Shown here piece by piece: positions 48,116 to 62,042 of a stretch of 64,000 nt of DNA. The number at the start of each line of letters is the position of its first letter. The stretch's first letter is position 1. Below the pieces are notes generated by a model. It was given only the letters and a program-made list of their open reading frames with translations, was not told where the DNA came from and made no database searches. This DNA is from Magicicada septendecula. Taxonomy: Eukaryota > Arthropoda > Insecta > Hemiptera > Cicadidae. The stretch covers positions 705,654,885-705,718,884 of the forward strand of contig CM068367.1 in the NCBI GenBank assembly GCA_034769895.1, written 5' to 3'. The translations under genes were made by a program, and so were the position numbers.

Positions 48116-48753
48116 AGATTTTTTTTCTATGGCAAACGATAACTGCCGCAAATTCAAACAGAATCAAATAATTTTTTGCATGCAGCACTGATTTGCAGAG
48201 TACTCGCGACCTATTGTTTTTGGTGAAGATCGGTTGAGGGAAAGGGGTAGTTTACCGGCAACGGTTTTTTTTTAGCAAGGGTAATTTTGTTTGTTTGGCA
48301 AACGATAACAGCCGCAAATTCAAACAGAATCAAATAATGTTTCGCATACAGCCCTGAATTGTAGAGTTCTCAAGATCTGTTGATTTTGGTGAAGATCGGT
48401 TAAGGGAAAGGGGTAGTTTACCTGTAACGTTTTATGTTTTAACAAGGGTATTTCCTATGGCAAACGATAACAGCCGCAAATTCAAACAGAATCAAAAGAT
48501 TATTTGCATACAGCCCTAAATTGTAGAGTTCTCAAGACCTATTGTTTTTGGTGAAGATCGGTTGAGGGAAAGGGGTAGTTTACCAGCAACGTTTTTTTAA
48601 CAAGGGTATTTTCTATGGCAAACGATAACAGCCGCAAATTTAAACAGAATCAAATAATGTTTTGCATACAGCCCTGATTTGTAGAGTTCTCAAGACCTAT
48701 TGTTTTTGGTGAAGATCGGTTAAGGGGAAGGGGTAGTTTACCTGCAACCTTTT
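47465..48753 (+). repeat. Variant element: two A, B pair, A monomers
   Basis: Bs at 47792 and 47938 (to ~48118). The first A carries a three-base insertion (GAATTATTGTAG), shared with the block starting 61210. It makes this copy of the higher-order repeat ~330 bp shorter (2,907 bp). Confidence 0.9.
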
Positions 48754-49006
48754 ACGTTTTAACAAGAGTAAAGTACTTGAAAATTTATTTAAACTTTTTG
48801 AAACAATGGTAATTGTTAAAAATAAAATAATTTTGTTGCCAGGCAATAAAATTATAATTTTTTCATTTTAATGTAATATAATATTTTTCATTGAATACAG
48901 CAATAAAAAGGCAGGTAAGACACAGCCTGGCTGTTTGGCTGAAAATGATTTTAAATATAAATCTTAGAATATGGAAGTCATGTATGGTTCTCCATACCGA
49001 TATTTT
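48754..49006 (+). repeat. C1 spacer
   Basis: CATTGAATACAG marker. Confidence 0.9.
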
Positions 49007-50120
49007 CTATGGCAAACGATAACAGCCGCAAATTCAAACAAAATCAAATAATTTTTTGCGTACAGTCCTGAATTGTAGAGTACTCAAGACCTATTGTTTT
49101 TGGTGAAGATTGGTTAAGGGAAAGGGGTAGTTTACCTGCAACATTTTTTTATTAAGGGTAATTTTTACTTCCATATTCCTTAAGGAATGGAAGTATGGTG
49201 ATGGCAAAAAAAATCGTGTTCGAGATTATTGCAGATTCTGATTCTACTACACTCAAAACATGAAAAAAAGTCGTTTTCCGAAAAGTGTCTGTGTGTCTGT
49301 AGATTTTTATTTCCATATTCCTTTAGGAATGGAAGTATGGTGATGGCAAAAAAAATCGTGTTCGAGATTATTTGAGATTCTGATTCTACTACACTCAAAA
49401 CATGAAAAAAAGTCGTTTTCCGAAAAGTGTCTGTGTGTGTGTCTGTCTGTCTGTGTGTGTGTCTGTCTGTGTGTCTGTGTGTCTGTAGATTTTTACTTCC
49501 ATATTCCTTAAGGAATGGAAGTATGGTGATGGCAAAAAAAATCGTGTTCGAGATTATTGCAGATTCTGATTGTACTACACTCCAAAGATGAAAAAAAGTC
49601 ATTTTTCGAAAGGTGTCTGTGTGTGTGTCTGTAGATTTTTTACTTCCATATTCCTTAAGGAATGGAAGTATGGTGATGGCAAAAAAAAATCGTGTTCGAG
49701 ATTATTGCAGATTCTGATTCTACTACACTCAAAACATGAAAAAAAGTCGTTTTCCGAAAAGTGTCTGTGTGTGTGTCTGTCTGTCTGTCTGTGTGTCTGT
49801 CTGTGTGTCTGTAGATTTTTTTCTATGGCAAACGATAACTGCCGCAAATTCAAACAGAATCAAATAATTTTTGCATGCAGCCCTGATTTGCAGAGTACTC
49901 GCGACCTATTGTTTTTGGTGAAGATCGGTTAAGGAGAAGGGGTAGTTTACCTGCAACGTTTTTTTATCAAGCGTATTTTCTATGGCAAACGATAACAGCC
50001 GCAAATGCAAACAGAATCAAATAATGTTTTGCATACGTCCCTGAATTGTAGAGGTCTCAATGACTTTCGATTTTGGTGAAGATCGGTTAAGGGGAAGGGG
50101 TAGTTTACCTGGAACCTTTT
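49007..50120 (+). repeat. Short element: A, four B, two A
   Basis: Bs at 49167, 49309 (arm changed to ATTTCCAT), 49495 and 49642 (to ~49820). Confidence 0.92.
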
Positions 50121-50373
50121 ACGTTTTAACAAGAGTAAAGTACTTGAAAATTTATTTAAACTTTTTGAAACAATGGTAATTGTTAAAAATAAAATAATTT
50201 TGTTGCCAGGCAATAAAATTATAATTTTTTCATTTTAATGTAATATAATATTTTTCATTTAATACAGCAATAAAAAGGCAGGTAAGACACAGCCTGGCTG
50301 TTTGGCTGAAAATGAATTTAAATATAAATCTTAGAATATGGAAGTCATGTATGGTTCTCCATACCGATATTTT
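50121..50373 (+). repeat. C1 spacer
   Basis: AATGAATTTAAA head variant. Joined to B. Confidence 0.9.
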
Positions 50374-51987
50374 ACTTCCATATTCTTTAAGGAATGGAAG
50401 TATGGTGATGGCAAAAAAAATCGTGTTCGAGATTATTGCAGATTCTGATTCTACTACACTCAAAACATGAAAAAAAGTCGTTTTCCGAAAAGTGTCTGTG
50501 TGTCTGTCTGTCTATCTGTGTGTCTGTGTGTCTGTCTGTCTGTAGATTTTTTTTCTATGGCAAACGATAACTGCCGCAAATTCAAACAGAATCAAATAAT
50601 TTTTTGCATACAGCTCGGTTTTGCAGAGTTCTCGCGACCTATTGTTTTTGGTGAAGATCGGTTGAGGGAAAGGGGTAGTTTACCTGCAACTGTTTTTTTT
50701 TAGCAAGGGAAATTTTGTTTGTTTGGCAAACGATAACAGCCGCAAATTTAAACACAATCAAATAATGTTTCTCATACAGCCCTGAATTGTAGAGTCCTCA
50801 AGACCTATTGTTTTTGGTGAAGATCGGTTAAGGGAAAGGGGTAGTTTACCTGTAACGTTTTATGTTTTAACAAGGGTATTTCCTATGGCAAACGATAACA
50901 GCCGCAAATTCAAACAGAATGAAAAGATTATTTGCATACAGCCCTAAATTGTAGAGTTCTCAAGACCTGTTGTTTTTGGTGAAGTTCGGGTGAGGGAAAG
51001 GGGTAGTTTACCTGCAACGTTTTTTTAACAAGGGTATTTTATATGGCAAACGATAACAGCCGCAAATTCAAACAGAATCAAATAATGTTTTGCATACAGG
51101 CCTGATTTGTAGAGTACTCAAGACCTATTGTTTTTGGTGAAGATCGGTTAAGGGGAAGGGGTAGTTTACCTGTAACGTTTTATGTTTTAACAAGGGTATT
51201 TCCTATGGCAAACGATAACAGCCGCAAATTCAAACAGAATCAAAAGATTATTTGCATACAGCCCTGATTTGTAGAGTACTCAAGACCTGTTGTTTTTGGT
51301 GAAGATCGGTTAAGGGGAAGGGGTAGTTCACCTGCAACGTTTTTTTATCAAGCGTATTTTCTATGGCAAACGATAACAGCCGCAAATTCAAACAGAATCA
51401 AATAATTTTTTGCATGCAGCACTGATTTGCAGAGTACTCGCGACCTATTGTTTTTGGTGAAGATCGGTTGAGGGAAAGGGGTAGTTTACCGGCAACGGTT
51501 TTTTTTTAGCAAGGGTAATTTTGTTTGTTTGGCAAACGATAACAGCCGCAAATTCAAACAGAATCAAATAATGTTTCGCATACAGCCCTGAATTGTAGTG
51601 TTCTCAAGATCTGTTGATTTTGGTGAAGATCGGTTAAGGGAAAGGGGTAGTTTACCTGTAACGTTTTATGTTTTAACAAGGGTATTTCCTATGGCAAACG
51701 ATAACAGCCGCAAATTCAAACAGAATCAAAAGATTATTTGCATACAGCCCTAAATTGTAGAGTTCTCAAGACCTATTGTTTTTGGTGAAGATCGGTTGAG
51801 GGAAAGGGGTAGTTTACCAGCAACGTTTTTTTAACAAGGGTATTTTCTATGGCAAACGATAACAGCCGCAAATTTAAACAGAATCAAATAATGTTTTGCA
51901 TACATCCCTGATTTGTAGAGTTCTCAAGACCTATTGTTTTTGGTGAAGATCGGTTAAGGGGAAGGGGTAGTTTACCTGCAACCTTTT
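50374..51987 (+). repeat. Long element: B then about nine A monomers
   Basis: Nearly base-for-base the same as 53,608-55,221 (offset 3,234). Confidence 0.92.
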
Positions 51988-52240
51988 ACGTTTTAACAAG
52001 AGTAAAGTACTTGAAAATTTATTTAAACTTTTTGAAACAATGGTAATTGTTAAAAATAAAATAATTTTGTTGCCAGGCAATAAAATTATAATTTTTTCAT
52101 TTTAATGTAATATAATATTTTTCATTGAATACAGCAATAAAAAGGCAGGTAAGACACAGCCTGGCTGTTTGGCTGAAAATGATTTTAAATATAAATCTTA
52201 GAATATGGAAGTCATGTATGGTTCTCCATACCGATATTTT
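51988..52240 (+). repeat. C1 spacer
   Basis: CATTGAATACAG marker. Confidence 0.9.
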
Positions 52241-53354
52241 CTATGGCAAACGATAACAGCCGCAAATTCAAACAAAATCAAATAATTTTTTGCGTACAGT
52301 CCTGAATTGTAGAGTACTCAAGACCTATTGTTTTTGGTGAAGATTGGTTAAGGGAAAGGGGTAGTTTACCTGCAACATTTTTTTATTAAGGGTAATTTTT
52401 ACTTCCATATTCCTTAAGGAATGGAAGTATGGTGATGGCAAAAAAAATCGTGTTCGAGATTATTGCAGATTCTGATTCTACTACACTCAAAACATGAAAA
52501 AAAGTCGTTTTCCGAAAAGTGTCTGTGTGTCTGTAGATTTTTACTTCCATATTCCTTTAGGAATGGAAGTATGGTGATGGCAAAAAAAATCGTGTTCGAG
52601 ATTATTTGAGATTCTGATTCTACTACACTCAAAACATGAAAAAAAGTCGTTTTCCGAAAAGTGTCTGTGTGTGTGTCTGTCTGTCTGTGTGTGTGTCTGT
52701 CTGTGTGTCTGTGTGTCTGTAGATTTTTACTTCCATATTCCTTAAGGAATGGAAGTATGGTGATGGCAAAAAAAATCGTGTTCGAGATTATTGCAGATTC
52801 TGATTGTACTACACTCCAAAGATGAAAAAAAGTCATTTTTCGAAAGGTGTCTGTGTGTGTGTCTGTAGATTTTTTACTTCCATATTCCTTAAGGAATGGA
52901 AGTATGGTGATGGCAAAAAAAAATCGTGTTCGAGATTATTGCAGATTCTGATTCTACTACACTCAAAACATGAAAAAAAGTCGTTTTCCGAAAAGTGTCT
53001 GTGTGTGTGTCTGTCTGTCTGTCTGTGTGTCTGTCTGTGTGTCTGTAGATTTTTTTCTATGGCAAACGATAACTGCCGCAAATTCAAACAGAATCAAATA
53101 ATTTTTGCATGCAGCCCTGATTTGCAGAGTACTCGCGACCTATTGTTTTTGGTGAAGATCGGTTAAGGAGAAGGGGTAGTTTACCTGCAACGTTTTTTTA
53201 TCAAGCGTATTTTCTATGGCAAACGATAACAGCCGCAAATGCAAACAGAATCAAATAATGTTTTGCATACGTCCCTGAATTGTAGAGGTCTCAATGACTT
53301 TCGATTTTGGTGAAGATCGGTTAAGGGGAAGGGGTAGTTTACCTGGAACCTTTT
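52241..53354 (+). repeat. Short element: A, four B, two A
   Basis: Bs at 52401, 52543, 52729 and 52876 (to ~53050). Partner of 49,007-50,120. Confidence 0.92.
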
Positions 53355-53607
53355 ACGTTTTAACAAGAGTAAAGTACTTGAAAATTTATTTAAACTTTTT
53401 GAAACAATGGTAATTGTTAAAAATAAAATAATTTTGTTGCCAGGCAATAAAATTATAATTTTTTCATTTTAATGTAATATAATATTTTTCATTTAATACA
53501 GCAATAAAAAGGCAGGTAAGACACAGCCTGGCTGTTTGGCTGAAAATGAATTTAAATATAAATCTTAGAATATGGAAGTCATGTATGGTTCTCCATACCG
53601 ATATTTT
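53355..53607 (+). repeat. C1 spacer
   Basis: AATGAATTTAAA head variant. Joined to B. Confidence 0.9.
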
Positions 53608-55221
53608 ACTTCCATATTCTTTAAGGAATGGAAGTATGGTGATGGCAAAAAAAATCGTGTTCGAGATTATTGCAGATTCTGATTCTACTACACTCAAAAC
53701 ATGAAAAAAAGTCGTTTTCCGAAAAGTGTCTGTGTGTCTGTCTGTCTATCTGTGTGTCTGTGTGTCTGTCTGTCTGTAGATTTTTTTTCTATGGCAAACG
53801 ATAACTGCCGCAAATTCAAACAGAATCAAATAATTTTTTGCATACAGCTCGGTTTTGCAGAGTTCTCGCGACCTATTGTTTTTGGTGAAGATCGGTTGAG
53901 GGAAAGGGGTAGTTTACCTGCAACTGTTTTTTTTTAGCAAGGGAAATTTTGTTTGTTTGGCAAACGATAACAGCCGCAAATTTAAACACAATCAAATAAT
54001 GTTTCTCATACAGCCCTGAATTGTAGAGTCCTCAAGACCTATTGTTTTTGGTGAAGATCGGTTAAGGGAAAGGGGTAGTTTACCTGTAACGTTTTATGTT
54101 TTAACAAGGGTATTTCCTATGGCAAACGATAACAGCCGCAAATTCAAACAGAATGAAAAGATTATTTGCATACAGCCCTAAATTGTAGAGTTCTCAAGAC
54201 CTGTTGTTTTTGGTGAAGTTCGGGTGAGGGAAAGGGGTAGTTTACCTGCAACGTTTTTTTAACAAGGGTATTTTATATGGCAAACGATAACAGCCGCAAA
54301 TTCAAACAGAATCAAATAATGTTTTGCATACAGGCCTGATTTGTAGAGTACTCAAGACCTATTGTTTTTGGTGAAGATCGGTTAAGGGGAAGGGGTAGTT
54401 TACCTGTAACGTTTTATGTTTTAACAAGGGTATTTCCTATGGCAAACGATAACAGCCGCAAATTCAAACAGAATCAAAAGATTATTTGCATACAGCCCTG
54501 ATTTGTAGAGTACTCAAGACCTGTTGTTTTTGGTGAAGATCGGTTAAGGGGAAGGGGTAGTTCACCTGCAACGTTTTTTTATCAAGCGTATTTTCTATGG
54601 CAAACGATAACAGCCGCAAATTCAAACAGAATCAAATAATTTTTTGCATGCAGCACTGATTTGCAGAGTACTCGCGACCTATTGTTTTTGGTGAAGATCG
54701 GTTGAGGGAAAGGGGTAGTTTACCGGCAACGGTTTTTTTTTAGCAAGGGTAATTTTGTTTGTTTGGCAAACGATAACAGCCGCAAATTCAAACAGAATCA
54801 AATAATGTTTCGCATACAGCCCTGAATTGTAGTGTTCTCAAGATCTGTTGATTTTGGTGAAGATCGGTTAAGGGAAAGGGGTAGTTTACCTGTAACGTTT
54901 TATGTTTTAACAAGGGTATTTCCTATGGCAAACGATAACAGCCGCAAATTCAAACAGAATCAAAAGATTATTTGCATACAGCCCTAAATTGTAGAGTTCT
55001 CAAGACCTATTGTTTTTGGTGAAGATCGGTTGAGGGAAAGGGGTAGTTTACCAGCAACGTTTTTTTAACAAGGGTATTTTCTATGGCAAACGATAACAGC
55101 CGCAAATTTAAACAGAATCAAATAATGTTTTGCATACATCCCTGATTTGTAGAGTTCTCAAGACCTATTGTTTTTGGTGAAGATCGGTTAAGGGGAAGGG
55201 GTAGTTTACCTGCAACCTTTT
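53608..55221 (+). repeat. Long element: B then about nine A monomers
   Basis: Partner of 50,374-51,987, with the same CTATCTG interruption in the microsatellite. Confidence 0.92.
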
Positions 55222-55474
55222 ACGTTTTAACAAGAGTAAAGTACTTGAAAATTTATTTAAACTTTTTGAAACAATGGTAATTGTTAAAAATAAAATAATT
55301 TTGTTGCCAGGCAATAAAATTATAATTTTTTCATTTTAATGTAATATAATATTTTTCATTGAATACAGCAATAAAAAGGCAGGTAAGACACAGCCTGGCT
55401 GTTTGGCTGAAAATGATTTTAAATATAAATCTTAGAATATGGAAGTCATGTATGGTTCTCCATACCGATATTTT
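55222..55474 (+). repeat. C1 spacer
   Basis: CATTGAATACAG marker, the last one in the window. Confidence 0.9.
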
Positions 55475-56587
55475 CTATGGCAAACGATAACAGCCGCAAA
55501 TTCAAACAAAATCAAATAATTTTTTGCGTACAGTCCTGAATTGTAGAGTACTCAAGACCTATTGTTTTTGGTGAAGATTGGTTAAGGGAAAGGGGTAGTT
55601 TACCTGCAAGATTTTTTTATTAAGGGTAATTTTTACTTCCATATTCCTTAAGGAATGGAAGTATGGTGATGGCAAAAAAAATCGTGTTCGAGATTATTGC
55701 AGATTCTGATTCTACTACACTCAAAACATGAAAAAAAGTCGTTTTCCGAAAAGTGTCTGTGTGTCTGTAGATTTTTACTTCCATATTCCTTTAGGAATGG
55801 AAGTATGGTGATGGCAAAAAAAATCGTGTTCGAGATTATTTGAGATTCTGATTCTACTACACTCAAAACATGAAAAAAAGTCGTTTTCCGAAAAGTGTCT
55901 GTGTGTGTGTCTGTCTGTCTGTGTGTGTGTCTGTCTGTGTGTCTGTGTGTCTGTAGATTTTTACTTCCATATTCCTTAAGGAATGGAAGTATGGTGATGG
56001 CAAAAAAAATCGTGTTCGAGATTATTGCAGATTCTGATTGTACTACACTCCAAAGATGAAAAAAAGTCATTTTTCGAAAGGTGTCTGTGTGTGTGTCTGT
56101 AGATTTTTTACTTCCATATTCCTTAAGGAATGGAAGTATGGTGATGGCAAAAAAAATCGTGTTCGAGATTATTGCAGATTCTGATTCTACTACACTCAAA
56201 ACATGAAAAAAAGTCGTTTTCCGAAAAGTGTCTGTGTGTGTGTCTGTCTGTCTGTCTGTGTGTCTGTCTGTGTGTCTGTAGATTTTTTTCTATGGCAAAC
56301 GATAACTGCCGCAAATTCAAACAGAATCAAATAATTTTTGCATGCAGCCCTGATTTGCAGAGTACTCAAGACCTATTGTTTTTGGTGAAGATCGGTTAAG
56401 GGGAAGGGGTAGTTTACCTGCAACGTTTTTTTATCAAGCGTATTTTCTATGGCAAACGTTAACAGCCGCAAATTCAAACAGAATCAAATAATTTTTTGCA
56501 TACGTCCCTGAATTGTAGAGGTCTCAATGACTTTCGATTTTGGTGAAGATCGGTTAAGGGGAAGGGGTAGTTTACCTGCAACCTTTT
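55475..56587 (+). repeat. Short element: A, four B, two A
   Basis: Bs at 55635, 55777, 55963 and 56110 (to ~56283). The second-to-last A changes subtype (ACTCAAGACC instead of ACTCGCGACC), which marks the end of the regular 3.2-kb series. Confidence 0.92.
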
Positions 56588-56839
56588 ACGTTTTAACAAG
56601 AGTAAAGTACTTGAAAATTTATTTAAACTTTTTGAAACAATGGTAATTGTTAAAAATAAAATAATTTTGTTGCCAGGCAAAAAACTATAATTTTTTCATT
56701 TTAATGTAATATAATATTTTTCATTTAATACAGCAATAAAAAGGCAGGTAAGACACAGCCTGGCTGTTTGGCTGAAAATGATTTTAAATATAAATCTTAG
56801 AATATGGAAGTCATGTATGGTTCTCCATACCGATATTTT
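56588..56839 (+). repeat. C1 spacer
   Basis: AGGCAAAAAACTATAA in place of AGGCAATAAAATTATAA. Joined to B. Confidence 0.9.
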
Positions 56840-58621
56840 ACTTCCATATTCCTTAAGGAATGGAAGTATGGTGATGGCAAAAAAAATCGTGTTCGAGATT
56901 ATTGCAGATTCTGATTCTACTACACTCAAAACATGAAAAAAAGTCGTTTTCCGAAAAGTGTCTGTCTGTGTGTCTGTCTGTCTGTCTGTGTGTCTGTCTG
57001 TGTGTCTGTAGATTTTTTACTTCCATATTCCATAAGGAATGGAAGTATGGTGATGGCAAAAAAAATCGTGTTCGAGATTATTGCAGATTCTGATTGTACT
57101 ACACTCAAAACATGAAAAAAAGTCGTTTTCCGAAAAGTGTCTGTGTGTCTGTCTGTCTGTCTGTCTGTCTATGTGTGTCTGTCTGTAGATTTTTTTTCTA
57201 TGGCAAACGATAACTGCCGCAAATTCAAACAGAATCAAATAATTTTTTGCATGCAGCCCTGATTTGCAGAGTACTCGCGACCTATTGATTTTGGTGAAGA
57301 TCGGTTGTGAGGGAAAGGGGTAGTTTACCTGCAACGGTTTTTTTTTAGCAAGGGTAATTTTGTTTGTTTGGCAAACGATAACAGCCGCAAATTCATACAG
57401 AATGAAATAATGTTTCGCATACAGCCCTGAATTGTAGAGTTCTCAAGGGTTTTTGATTTTGGTGAAGATAGGTTAAGGGAAAGGGGTAGTTTACCTGTAA
57501 CGTTTTATGTTTTAACAAGGGTATTTCTTATGGCAAACGATAACAGCCGCAAATTCAAACAGAATCAAAAGATTATTTGCATACAGCCCTAAATTGTAGA
57601 GTTCTCAAGACCTATTGTTTTTGGTGAAGATCGGTTGAGGGAAAGGGGTAGTTTACCTGCAACGTTTTTTTAAAAAGGGTATTTTCTATGGCAAACGATA
57701 ACAGCCGCAAATTCAAACAGAATCAAATAATGTTTTGCGTACAGCCGTGATTTGTAGAGTACTCAAGACCTATTGTTTCTGGTGAAGATCGATTAAGGGA
57801 AAGGGGTAGTTTACCTGTAACGTTTTATGTTTTAACAAGGGTATTTCCTATGGCAAACGATAACAGCCGCAAATTCAAACAGATTCAAAAGATTATTTGC
57901 ATACAGCCCTAAATTGTAGAGTTCTCAAGACCTATTGTTTTTGGTGAAGATCGGTTGAGGTGAAGGGGTAGTTTACCTGCAACGTTTTTTTAACAAGGGT
58001 ATTTTCTATGGCAAACGATAACAGCCGCAAATTCAAACAGAATCAAATAATGTTTTTTCATACAGCCCTGATTTGTAGGGTACTCAAGACCTGTTGTTTT
58101 TGGTGAAGATCGGTTAAGGGGAAGGGGTAGTTTACCTGCAACGTTTTTTTATCAAGCGTATTTTCTATGGCAAACGATAGGAGCCGCAAATTCAAACAGA
58201 ATCAAATAATTTTTAGCATGCGTCCCTGAATTGTAGAGGTCTCAATGACTTTCGATTTTGGTGAAGATCGGTTGAGGGAAAGGGGTAGTTTACCTGCAAC
58301 GTTTTTTTAACAAGGGTATTTTCTATGGCAAACGATAACAGCCGCAAATTTAAACAGAATCAAATAATGTTTTGCATACAGCCCTGGTTTGTAGAGTACT
58401 CAAGACCTATTGTTTTTGGTGAAGATCGGTTGAGGGGAAGGGGTAGTTTACCTGCAACGTTTTTTTAAAAAGGGTATTTTCTATGGCAAACGATAACTGC
58501 CGCAAATTCAAATAGAATCAAATAATTTTTTGCATACCTCCCTGAATTGTAGAGGTCTCAAGGACTTTCGATTTTGGTGAAAATCGGTTAAGGGGAAGGG
58601 GTAGTTTACCTGGAACCTTTT
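56840..58621 (+). repeat. Array block: B pair then about nine A monomers
   Basis: Bs at 56840 and 57019 (to ~57189). The second has core TTCCATAAGGAA, shared with the B at 61869. The first ~1.1 kb parallels 61,686-63,016. Confidence 0.9.
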
Positions 58622-58874
58622 ACGTTTTAACAAGAGTAAAGTACTTGAAAATTTATTTAAACTTTTTGAAACAATGGTAATTGTTAAAAATAAAATAATC
58701 TTGTTGCCAGGCAATAAAATTATAATTTTTTCATTTTAATGTAATATAATATTTTTCATTTAATACAGCAATAAAAAGGCAGGTAAGACACAGCCTGGCT
58801 GTTTGGCTGAAAATGATTTTAAATATAAATCTTAGAATATGGAAGTCATGTATGGTTCTCCATACCGATATTTT
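58622..58874 (+). repeat. C1 spacer
   Basis: Standard C1 with AATAATCTTGTTGCC. Followed by A. Confidence 0.9.
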
Positions 58875-60956
58875 CTATGGCAAACGATAACAGCCGCAAA
58901 TTCAAACAAAATCAAATAATTTTTTGCGTACAGTCCTGAATTGTAGAGTACTCAAGACCTATTGTTTTTGGTGAAGATTGGTTAAGGGAAAGGGGTAGTT
59001 TACCTGCAACATTTTTTTATTAAGGGTAATTTTTACTTCCATATTCCTTAAGGAATGGAAGTATGGTGATGGCAAAAAAAATCGTGTTCGAGATTATTGC
59101 AGATTCTGATTCTACTACACTCAAAACATGAAAAAAAGTCGTTTTCCGAAAAGTGTCTGTGTGTCTGTAGATTTTTACTTCCATATTCCTTAAGGAATGG
59201 AAGTATGGTGATGGCAAAAAAAATCGTGTTCGAGATTATTTGTGATTCTGATTCTACACACTCAAAACATAAAAAAAAGTAGTTTTCCGAAAAGTGTCTG
59301 TGTGTGTGTCTGTCTGTCTGTGTGTGTGTCTGTCTGTGTGTCTGTGTGTCTGTAGATTTTTTTCTATGGCAAACGATAACTGCCGCAAATTCAAACAGAA
59401 TCAAATTATTTTTTGCAAGCAGCCCTGATTTGCAGAGTACTCGCGACCTATTGTTTTTGGTGAAGATCGGTTGAGGGAAAGGGGTAGTTTACCTGCAACG
59501 GTTTTTTTTTTAGCAAGGGTAATTTTGTTTGTTTGGCAAACGATAACAGCCGCAAATTCAAACAGAATCAAATAATGTTTCGCATACAGCCCTGAATTGT
59601 AGAGTTCTCAAGATCTGTTGATTTTGGTGAAGATCGGTTAAGGGAAAGGGGTAGTTTACCTGTAACGTTTTATGTTTTAACAAGGGTATTTCCTATGGCA
59701 AACGATAACAGCCGCAAATTCAAACAGAATCAAAAGATTATTTGCATACAGCCCTAAATTGTAGAGTTCTCAAGACCTATTGTTTTTGGTGAAGATCGGT
59801 TGAGGGAAAGGGGTAGTTTACCTGAAACGGTTTTTTTTTAATCAAGGGTAATTTTACTTCCATGTTCCTTAAGGAAATGGAAGTATGGTGATGGCAAAAA
59901 AAATCGTGTTCGAGATTATTGCAGATTCTGATTGTACTACACTCCAAAGATGAAAAAAAGTCATTTTTCGAAAGGTGTCTGTGTGTGTGTCTGTAGATTT
60001 TTTACTTCCATATTCCTTAAGTAATGGAAGTATGGTATTGGCAAAAAAAATCGTGTTCGAGATTATTGCAGATTCTGATTCTACTACACTCAAAACATGA
60101 AAAAAAGTCGTTTTCCGAAAAGTGTCTGTGTGTCTGTAGATTTTTACTTCCATATTCCTTTAGGAATGGAAGTATGGTGATGGCAAAAAAAATCGTGTTC
60201 GAGATTATTTGAGATTCTGATTCTACTACACTCAAAACATGAAAAAAAGTCGTTTTCCGAAAAGTGTCTGTGTGTGTGTCTGTCTGTCTGTGTGTGTGTC
60301 TGTCTGTGTGTCTGTGTGTCTGTAGATTTTTACTTCCATATTCCTTAAGGAATGGAAGTATGGTGATGGCAAAAAAAATCGTGTTCGAGATTATTGCAGA
60401 TTCTGATTGTACTACACTCCAAAGATGAAAAAAAGTCATTTTTCGAAAGGTGTCTGTGTGTGTGTCTGTAGATTTTTTACTTCCATATTCCTTAAGGAAT
60501 GGAAGTATGGTGATGGCAAAAAAAATCGTGTTCGAGATTATTGCAGATTCTGATTCTACTACACTCAAAACATGAAAAAAAGTCGTTTTCCGAAAAATGT
60601 CTGTGTGTGTGTCTGTCTGTCTGTCTGTGTGTCTGTCTGTGTGTCTGTAGATTTTTTTCTATGGCAAACGATAACTGCCGCAAATTCAAACAGAATCAAA
60701 TAATTTCTGCATGCAGCCCTGATTTGCAGAGTACTCGCGACCTATTGTTTTTGGTGAAGATCGGTTAAGGAGAAGGGGTAGTTTACCTGCAACGTTTTTT
60801 TATCAAGCGTATTTTCTATGGCAAACGATAACAGCCGCAAATGCAAACAGAATCAAATAATGTTTTGCATACGTCCCTGAATTGTAGAGTTCTCAATGAC
60901 TTTCGATTTTGGTGAAGATCGGTTAAGGGGAAGGGGTAGTTTACCTGGAACCTTTT
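58875..60956 (+). repeat. Array block: A, B pair, A monomers, five B, two A
   Basis: Bs at 59035 and 59177, then five in tandem (59856, 60004, 60146, 60332, 60479, to ~60655), the longest B cluster here. The B at 60004 has a damaged core (CCTTAAGTAATGG) and GGTATTGG for GGTGATGG. Confidence 0.92.
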
Positions 60957-61209
60957 ACGTTTTAACAAGAGTAAAGTACTTGAAAATTTATTTAAACTTT
61001 TTGAAACAATGGTAATTGTTAAAAATAAAATAATTTTGTTGCCAGGCAATAAAATTATAATTTTTTCATTTTAATGTAATATAATATTTTTCATTTAATA
61101 CAGCGATAAAAAGGCAGGTAAGACACAGCCTGGCTGTTTGGCTGAAAATGATTTTAAATATAAATCTTAGAATATGGAAGTCATGTATGGTTCTCCATAC
61201 CGATATTTT
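60957..61209 (+). repeat. C1 spacer
   Basis: CAGCGATAAAAAGG in place of CAGCAATAAAAAGG. Followed by A. Confidence 0.9.
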
Positions 61210-61995
61210 CTATGGCAAACGATAACAGCCGCAAATTCAAACAGAATCAAATAATGTTTCGCATACAGCCCTGAATTATTGTAGAGTTCTCAAGATCTGT
61301 TGATTTTGGTGAAGATCGGTTAAGGGAAAGTGGTAGTTTACCTGTAACGTTTTATGTTTTAACAAGGGTATTTCCTATGGCAAACGATAACAGCCGCAAA
61401 TTCAAACAGAATCAAAAGATTATTTGCATACAGCCCTAAATTGTAGAGTTCTCAAGACCTATTGTTTTTGGTGAAGATCGGTTGAGGGAAAGGGGTAGTT
61501 TACCTGAAACGGTTTTTTTTTAATCAAGGGTAATTTTACTTCCATGTTCCTTAAGGAAATGGAAGTATGGTGATGGCAAAAAAAATCGTGTTCGAGATTA
61601 TTGCAGATTCTGATTGTACTACACTCCAAAGATGAAAAAAAGTCATTTTTCGAAAGGTGTCTGTGTGTGTGTCTGTAGATTTTTTACTTCCATATTCCTT
61701 AAGGAATGGAAGTATGGTGATGGCAAAAAAAATCGTGTTCGAGATTATTGCAGATTCTGATTCTACTACACTCAAAACATGAAAAAAAGTCGTTTTCCGA
61801 AAAGTGTCTGTCTGTGTGTCTGTCTGTCTGTCTGTCTGTGTGTCTGTCTGTGTGTCTGTAGATTTTTTACTTCCATATTCCATAAGGAATGGAAGTATGG
61901 TGATGGCAAAAAAAATCGTGTTCGAGATTATTGCAGATTCTGATTGTACTACACTCAAAACATGAAAAAAAGTCGTTTTCCGAAAAGTGTCTGTG

Positions 61996-62042
<47 letters not shown>

